Shown here one piece after another: positions 17,801 to 26,800 of a stretch of DNA of 31,608 nt (position 1 is the stretch's first letter; every line of letters starts with the position of its first letter). Below the pieces are notes generated by a model. It made no database searches. It worked only from the letters and a program-made list of their open reading frames with translations, and was not told the origin of the DNA. Source of the stretch: a virus. Location of the stretch: positions 1-31,608 of the IMG/VR virus record IMGVR_UViG_3300042937_000066. One strand, written 5' to 3'. Position numbers and translations under genes: made by a program.

Positions 17801-20800
17801 GAATATACTAAGTTTAAAAATAAATTTATAGAATTAAGTAGTTCTTTACCCGGAATTGACCCAATGAATCCGGTTGCGTCTGTAGATCTTATTTTAACAC
17901 AAATCAACGCTAATAAAAATTCTACATTCTCGTGGTTTTACAGTGACATGGTCCCATACGGTACACTTAAAACTACAATTAACTATACAGTATTTGATCC
18001 GTTAGTTACAGAATACCAAATCACTAATGTGTTTAATGACACAACATTAAGTGGGTTGGCAGTATTGGTGTACCTAAACGATGTACAACTAGTTAAAGAT
18101 CGAGACTATACATTTAGTAAAGTTAGTCCAAGTATTGTTTTCAACACAGACGCGATTACATTAACGATTGATGATAAAATTACATTTGTTGAATATTCTA
18201 ACACAGACGGCGCTTACATTCCGGAGACTCCGACTAAGTTGGGATTATATCCCAAATTTATTCCTGAACTGTATGAAGATGATACTTACAGAATAACTAT
18301 CAATGCCATTCGTGGACATGACGGTAGTATTACTCCAGCATTCAATGACTATAGAGATAATATTCTATTAGAATTAGAAAAACGTATATTTAATAATATC
18401 AAACTAGTAGATACTGGTATCTATAAAAATATCTATCATATTTTACCTAGCAAATTTAGAAATAATGATTATAGCAACGTTGAGATTAACAATGTTTTAA
18501 CTAAGAGCTTCTTAAGCTGGGTAGGAAATAACAAACTAGACTACACATCGAATAGTCTATTTGAAAGCAATGACGCATTTACCTGGAACTATAATCTTTT
18601 TGTTGATAGATTGGACAACGAGTACCTACCAGGAAGCTGGCGTGCTTGCTATATGTATTTCTATGATACAATAGCACCGCATCAACGTCCATGGGAAATG
18701 TTAGGATTTAGTATTAAACCTAATTGGTGGGAAAATTATTACGGCCCAGCACCATACACTGGTGGCAACGGACTATTGTGGGAAGACTTAGAAGCAGGAT
18801 TAATTGTTGATGGTGACCGCGCAGGCATTGATAAACAATTTGCTCGCCCTGGGTTAACATCGATTATTCCGGTTGACGAAAATGGATTCTTATTGAGCCC
18901 AGCCGCAATTATTGCCAAAGCAACAAACTCTACTAAAGCCGCCACATCGTGGGCAATCGGGCAGATTGGACCAGTTGAGTGGACATGGAGAGCAAGTAGT
19001 GATTATCCGTTTGCTGTTAACCAAGCACTAGCATTGACCCGTCCGGCAATGTATTTTGGTAGATTTATCGACACATATAATATTAAATTCAATAGTGATC
19101 TAGACCAATACCTAACAGCAAACAATCAACACGTTAACCAAAAAGAAATATATTACAATGGTGACACTAGTTCTGGGAGTGTTAAACGTAGTGCTGGATA
19201 TTTAAATTGGATTGCGGATTATTTAACTAACCTAGGTATAAGTCCTGAGGTAAAATTAAAAGGTATGATCCAAAACTATCAAGTAAATTTAGCCTACAAA
19301 ATGGCAGGCTTTACTGATAAGAAATTCTTAAATGTCCTAGCAGAGCAAAGTAGCCCAACAAGCACAAATGAAAGCGTGTTACTACCGGATGAAAACTATA
19401 ACATTTATTTGTATAAATCAACACCTATAGACAAAGTAGTTTACAGTGGTGTAATTGTAGAAAAAACATCTAACGGATATACGGTACGCGGCTATGATTT
19501 AAATAATCCGTACTTTACTATTATTCCTAGTGTGGTTAATACCAATGCGTTTAAGATCACTGTATTAAATGCCGACGGGACTATTTTCCGTGACTATCAA
19601 AACATTAAATTAACTGTTCCATATGGTTATGAATTTAAATCACGTCAACAGGTTGTTGATTTCTTAATTAGCTATGAACGCTACTTAATGGCGCTGGGTT
19701 TTCAATTTAACGAATACGATGGCCAATTAAAAGAAACACGTAACTTTAAATTAAGTGCTAAAGAATTCTTATTCTGGGCCCAACAAGGATGGAATGTTGG
19801 TAGCTTAATGATTCTAAGTCCTATTGTTAATTACTTAAAAGTCAACACCAACGGTAGTATTGTAGACGCAATAAGTAACAGTCAATACAGTTCTAGAATC
19901 TTAGATCAAAACTTTAACTTGGTTAAAAATACCAGTTACAATGTTACTAGATCAGCAAACAACTTTTCAGTATCATTAACTGATGCTAACAGCGTTTTGG
20001 CATTTGCTGAATTAAATTTAGTACAATACGAACATGTTTTAATATTTGACAACAGCACAGTGTTTAATGATGTTATCTATAGACCAGAATTGGGTAACAG
20101 ACAATATCGTTTAAAACTAGTTGGTCAAAAAACAGCCAACTGGGATGGTAGTTTATATGCTCCTGGATTTGTATATAATTCAGGTGATGTACAAACATGG
20201 CAACAGGGTAAAGATTACCTTAAAGGCGATCTAGTAGAATACAAAAATCTATACTATGTGGCCCTTAAACTAGTGCCAGCAGCAGTTGACTTTGACTTCT
20301 CAGTATGGAAACAATTATCTAGTTCAGAAATTAAAACAGGCTTACTACCTAACTGGTCAACTATCGCAGTTAAACCACAATCATATTATGATTCATACAG
20401 TGACTTTGACGACGAAAACGTTATAAAATACAGTCACGGTTTGATTGGATATAAACCGAGACAGTACCTAGCAGATCTAGGACTAAGTGACACAACACAA
20501 ATGGAATTCTACAAAGGATACATTCGTCAGAAAGGTAGTGCTAATGCGGTTAATGAATTAACCCGTGCTGAATTTAACAATTTAAAATCAGCGATCAATT
20601 ACTACGAAGAATGGGCAGTACGTGTAGGCGAGTATGGCGCATTAGACAGTAACCCGTATATTGAAATTGTGCTTGACGAAAAATCGTTTAGTGCTAACCC
20701 AACGACTGCGGAATTCGTTGATGATCAAAACAGCAACGATGCTGATGGCGTAACGGTGTTTAATCGTTTCCAACTATACAGATCTACTAATCAGTTCAAT

Positions 20801-23800
20801 GGTAATATTGCCCTAAACAGAGATGATTCAAGCATCTACGATCGCGATATCCCTACAGCTGGTTATGTTAACCTTGAAGACGTCGACGCTACTATATTTG
20901 ATCTATCTAACTATACTGATTTGAATGCTGACTTAGATAATATTGGCACAGGGTATAAAATTTGGGTAGCTAAAGATTTCACACAAGACTGGAATGTCTA
21001 TCGTGTTACTGAAACAGACAACACAGTAATTCAAATTAATAATATTCTTGATGGGTTGATTACATTTACTACAGCAACTCCGCATAACTTAGAAGACAAC
21101 GAAATCTTCCTAGTACGTAATTTTGGCAGTACCTATGATGGATTCTACCAAGTATATAACGTAATTGATCTTAACACGATAGCAGTAGTTTATTATGGTC
21201 TTCCATCTAACCTAGATACATTAACAACCTTAACTGGATCTGGACTGTTATTGCGTTTAGACAGTATGCGTTTTACATTTATGGAAGATGCTCGTGTGTA
21301 CGGCCTATCTAATCCTATCCGTAACTGGAAAGTAGGCGACAGAATTTGGATCGACGACGATGCGGCTACAAACTCAGTACAAGGTCAACCATATGATACT
21401 CCGGATGGCACATGGAAAGTATATGAAAAAACCAATCCGTGGAACTACGCACAGACATTAGAGAAATCAACTCTTGACTACGGTAAAGATGATGGCTTTG
21501 GTTCTAGTATTAGAATGAGCGCCGACGGATTAATTGTGGTAGCAGGTAGCCCATTTGCTAACACCACTCCAAGTTGGTCTGCTACTGGAGTTAAAACGGG
21601 TAGAGTTATTGCCTACGACAAAAATTACAGTGGTGAATTTGTACAAGGTTTTAACGTAACTGCCGATGCGGGCAACGCAAATGTTGTTGTTAGAGAATAC
21701 GGCAACAACATTGATATGGCTGTAGAAAAACTAGGGGTTGGTGCTCCTGGCAGTTACGGCAATGTGGGATTTGTGTTTGTTTATAACAGACCGATAGGAA
21801 CTACAGAATACCAACGTGGACAAGTTATTGTAGGTAATGTAAATTCCGCAGGTAGATTTGGTTCTAGCATATCTTTTGAAGAATTTGGTAACTGGTTGTA
21901 TATTGGTAGTCCAGATGAAGATACAGTGTACGTGTATGGTTTAAACAAAAATGTTACAACTAGAAAACAATTATACTCTGCTAGCGGATCAGCTAATACA
22001 GTTACACTAAACTTTACTCCTGATGTAGCCAACGTAGCTAGCTCATTGTTAGTGACTATTAGTAATCGTACTTACATACCCGACATTGATTATACCCTAA
22101 CTGGTTCTATATTAACATTTACAGAAACTGTGCCAGCTGGTACAGTTACAATTATACAACAGCCTTACTTCACACCAGTTGGTGAGCCGTTAGTGGGGCC
22201 AGCAGATAGTGAATTTGGCTATGATCTAGATTCGAGCTTAGATGGCGCACAGTTAGCCATTAGTGCCCCGGGCGCCAACGTAATGGTAAACGGCACATGG
22301 AAGATAGGTGCTGGTAGTGTTTATGTATACGATCGTGTTATTGAAGCATTTAACAGTGTCACCGATGCGGTAGTAGGATCAGGCAGTCGTAATTATGAAG
22401 CTACAGGAAATATTGGATTAGTATATAGAGTTACAATCGACGACATTGAAGTCAATGATTATCAAGTTATAGCTAATGCTGGATCGTATACTAATACTAT
22501 TAGTTTTATTAATCCGCCACCAGTTGGTAAGATGATTTTTGTTGAAACTAATAAATTTAACCTATTAGAATTATTGATTGGTATTGACAGCTTAGAAGGC
22601 GGACGATCAGCAATTCAAGACGGCGCACGTTTTGGTACAAGTCTAACTATCTGTTCAAACAACTGTGCGATTTATGTAGGTGCTCCTAAATATACTGCTG
22701 ATTCACTATACAATCAAGGTGCTGTTTGGAAGTTCCACCACAGAGGTCGCTTATACGGTACTAACACAGGATATACTTACAATCCAGTGTTCACACCAGG
22801 TGACACAATACGTTTAGATAACTTCGAAGTTGCGGTTACTGGTCGTATGTTGCCAACTGTGTTGGCCAACGGAACTAACGCAAACATACTAGCAGTAAGT
22901 GGTAATATAGTTGCTAATGTTGGTGATTATATCACTCAAACACTCAGTGGAGCAAACGTTACTGTATTAGAAAGTAACTGGCCAACAGGTAGCAAAACTA
23001 TCACAGTTAGTCAAGAATATAATACAAATATTCAATTGACATTGAACAGCACAATTACAGCATCACGTGGTGACTTCCTAGTACAAAACATCGACGGGGT
23101 TATTGCTAATGTAATGGTATACGCTGATGTAAGTTCAAGTACTACTGTAAACGTAAGACCTATTATGGGTAGTATTATTGCTGACGGTACTAAACTTGTT
23201 AAGAATGGCAGTTATATGGTACCAAACGTTCACGTAACTACAGTAACTACATTTACATCAAATACATTTACCTATGGCGCAGACGATCTATTAGTAAATG
23301 ATGCGGCTTATATTAGCAATGACTATGTAACAAACACAGCATCATGGTCTAATGTAGCAGTACATCCAATGGCTAGTTTAGATTCGTTTGTTAAAGATAT
23401 TAATGACGCTGGTATTCTTGGTGTAAGCGCAGTTAACGAAAACGGATTCTTTAGATTAGATTCTGACAGAACTGTGGCCAAAAACCTACTACGTAACCTA
23501 TCTGGCAGAAACAGCGATGGTAGTACAGGTGTAAGCGATATCTACGCATCAGCGGATATGGCTATTTTTGCGTTCATGCAGATTATTGTTAATCCATTTA
23601 GTCGCCAAGGCGAATACTTTGGTAGTAAAGTTATCCTGGCTCGCAACGCATACATGTTGGTTATTGCTAGTGAACGCGGAACTACACAGTATCAAACAAC
23701 ATTTGACAGTGGTGAGATGGTCTTAGATGATGACTCTACTGTATTCTTTGACGCAGTACTTGGTAGCGGTAGTGTTTACATTTATGAACTATATGATGAT

Positions 23801-26800
23801 CCACGCAATCAAGTTGAAGATCCTGGTCGTTATGCCTACTGTCAACAACTAACTCTTAATGGTTTAGAAGTTGGTGACAGATTTGGTGCTGACATTGACA
23901 TTGTTAACGGCGAGATTATTGTCAGCGCACCGGGCAACGATGATGTTGATGTTGACGGAAATCCGCTAACTCAAGACAACGCAGGCAAATTGTATCTATT
24001 CTCTAATCCAGCTCGCACACGTGGTTGGAACTTAATTAGATATCAAGAAGACAAAGTTGACCCCGACACTGTTAGTCGTATGTACTTGTATGACAATCAA
24101 TCGAATACTATTCTAACTAACTTAGAATTTATTGATCCTGCTAAAGGTAAGATCTTAGGTCAAGCTGAACAAGACCTAACATACAAAACAGAATACGATC
24201 CGGCTATTTACAATAGAGGCAACGTTACAACGACTATCTTGAACAGCCAAACTTACTGGGGTGAGAATCAAGTAAATCAAGTTTGGTGGAACTTAAGCCA
24301 AGTACGTTTTGTTGACTATGAGCAAGGTTCATTGGCCTATAGAGCTGTTAACTGGGGTAGATTGTTCCCGGGTAGTAGTATAGAAGTATGCGAGTGGGTA
24401 GAATCAACAGTACTACCAAGCCAATATGTAGGCGCAGGCTTTGATGGCGTACCTAAATATAGCAATGATGAAGCATACGTAGAAATTACCTATGTTGATC
24501 CAACTACTAATATTATTACCAGCAAGTATTATTTCTGGGTTACAAATAAAACTAGTCTAACAAATAATACCACAGGCAGAACACTGCCAGTACAGGTTAT
24601 TTCTGACTTGATTAGTAATCCCAAGAGTCAAGGTATTGCCTATACTGCTGTTATTAAATCTAATGCGTTTATTGTTTATAATGTTAGCGAATACTTATCA
24701 GCTACAGATACAATCTTACATTTAGATTATGACCTAATCAGAAACACAAATCTAATCCATAGTGAATACGAGCTACTCCAAGAAGGAAATAGATTCAGCG
24801 TTATTCCGGACAAGATCAGTAACAAAATGATTGATAGTTTGAGCGGAGTAGACTCACAAGGTGCTGTGGTTCCGGACAGTAAACTTAGCGTGGCAGATCG
24901 TTACGGTATTAGTTCACGACCAAGACAAAGTATGTTTGTTGACAGATTGCGTGCTCTAAGTGACCTAGTAGAATATGTTAACGCAGTTCTAGCCCAGAAA
25001 CCAATCGCCAGACAATACAACTTATCACAACTTGATTCGGCTGAACCTATACCGTTAAGTTATACACAAAATCCTGAATCGGGTGCGTGGGATTCAACTG
25101 TTGACACTGATATAGAATTAGCATACTTAGATACATTAAGTTTGACAACAGGTTATAGAATATTAGTTAAACAAGATACCACACAAGACAATCTATGGAC
25201 TATTTACGCCCTTGGTGCTAATAAACAGTGGAGTATTGTACAAGTACAAAGTTATAGCACTAATCAGTATTGGGAATATATAGACTGGTATGCTGATGGA
25301 TTTGGTCCTAACGAGCAGATCGAATATGTTGTTGACACACTAGTAGATGCCTTAAGATTACCGGCTAGTATCGGCGATGAAATTCTTGTTAAAGTTAACA
25401 ATACCGCATTGGGTGGCTGGAACTTGCTAACTGTGTTACCAGACGGCACATTTAGTGTCGTTGGTATTCAAAACGGTACAATACAAATTAAAACAGCTAT
25501 TAGTGATTTTGCTAATAATGGACTAGGCTTTGGCAACCAAGGTTTTGCCAGCGCACGTTACGACCAAAATCCTAACATAGAAATCCGTTACATTATACAA
25601 GCTCTTAGAGACGACATCTTCATTGGCGAACTAGACGGCGAATATAATAAATTATTCTTTGTAATGATGAACTACTTGTTCAATGAACAAAAATATGTAG
25701 ATTGGATCTTCAAAACAAGTTTTATCTCAGTTACGCACAACCTGCGAGAATTAACGCAACCAGCTAACTACATCAAAGATAACCAAACTTACTACGAAGA
25801 ATACATCAATGAAGTTAAACCTTACATTACTAAAATACGCGAGTATCTAACTTCTTATACAGGTACAGATGAGTTTAAAGGTAGTGTAACTGACTTTGAC
25901 CTAGCACCGTACTATGATGCTGAACGTGATATATTCCGTAGCCCGAGTGGAGAAAGTGGATATGCTGCGTCTGATAGCCAACTATGGGCTACAGGCTACT
26001 TAACATCAACAGGTCAACTAATTAATCAAGATTACCCACAATGGTATAGTCATAGAACCTACAGCATTGGTAGTATTGTAATCACAGACCCGGGCGCAGG
26101 ATACACTGCTGATCCAGAAGTAATTATCACTGGTGGCGGTGTTGGCGTGGTATCTGCTAAAGCAATTGCCGAAATTGATTTTGATACTGGACGTTTATTG
26201 CGCATTACGGTTACTTCTCCAGGTAGCGGATACACACAAAATCCAACAATTGAAATTAACGGCAGTGCTGTTACTGACGCTAGAGCATACGCATTATTGA
26301 CCAACGAACAAGTTCGCTCATTCGATACAACGTTAAAATTTGATCGTATAAGTTACACAAGTTCTGTGGTTGACTGGTCTGCTAATACATTATTTACAGC
26401 CAACACTATTGTTAGTTACAACGGTACTGGCTATAAAGTACTAGCAACAATTACAACTACTGATAAGTTTAATCCAGGTGACTACGAATTATACTTTGCT
26501 AATGCGTTTACTAATGCCAACGATCGTATTATGGCATACTATGCTCCGCAAGATACTATGCCAGCTAAAGATTTGAATCAATTAGTCTACGGTATTGAGT
26601 ATCCTGGTGTACAGGTACAGGGATTAGGATTTAATCAACAACCTGGCTTCCCGGGAACAACACAGGCTAACATTACATTTAGCAGTGCTGTTACCACTGC
26701 GGTTGGTAATGTAATTACACAATCCGAAGCAGACATAACATTAAAATTAAACTATCCTATCACAGCAAATGTAGGCGAGTACATTACTCAAACTATCGTA

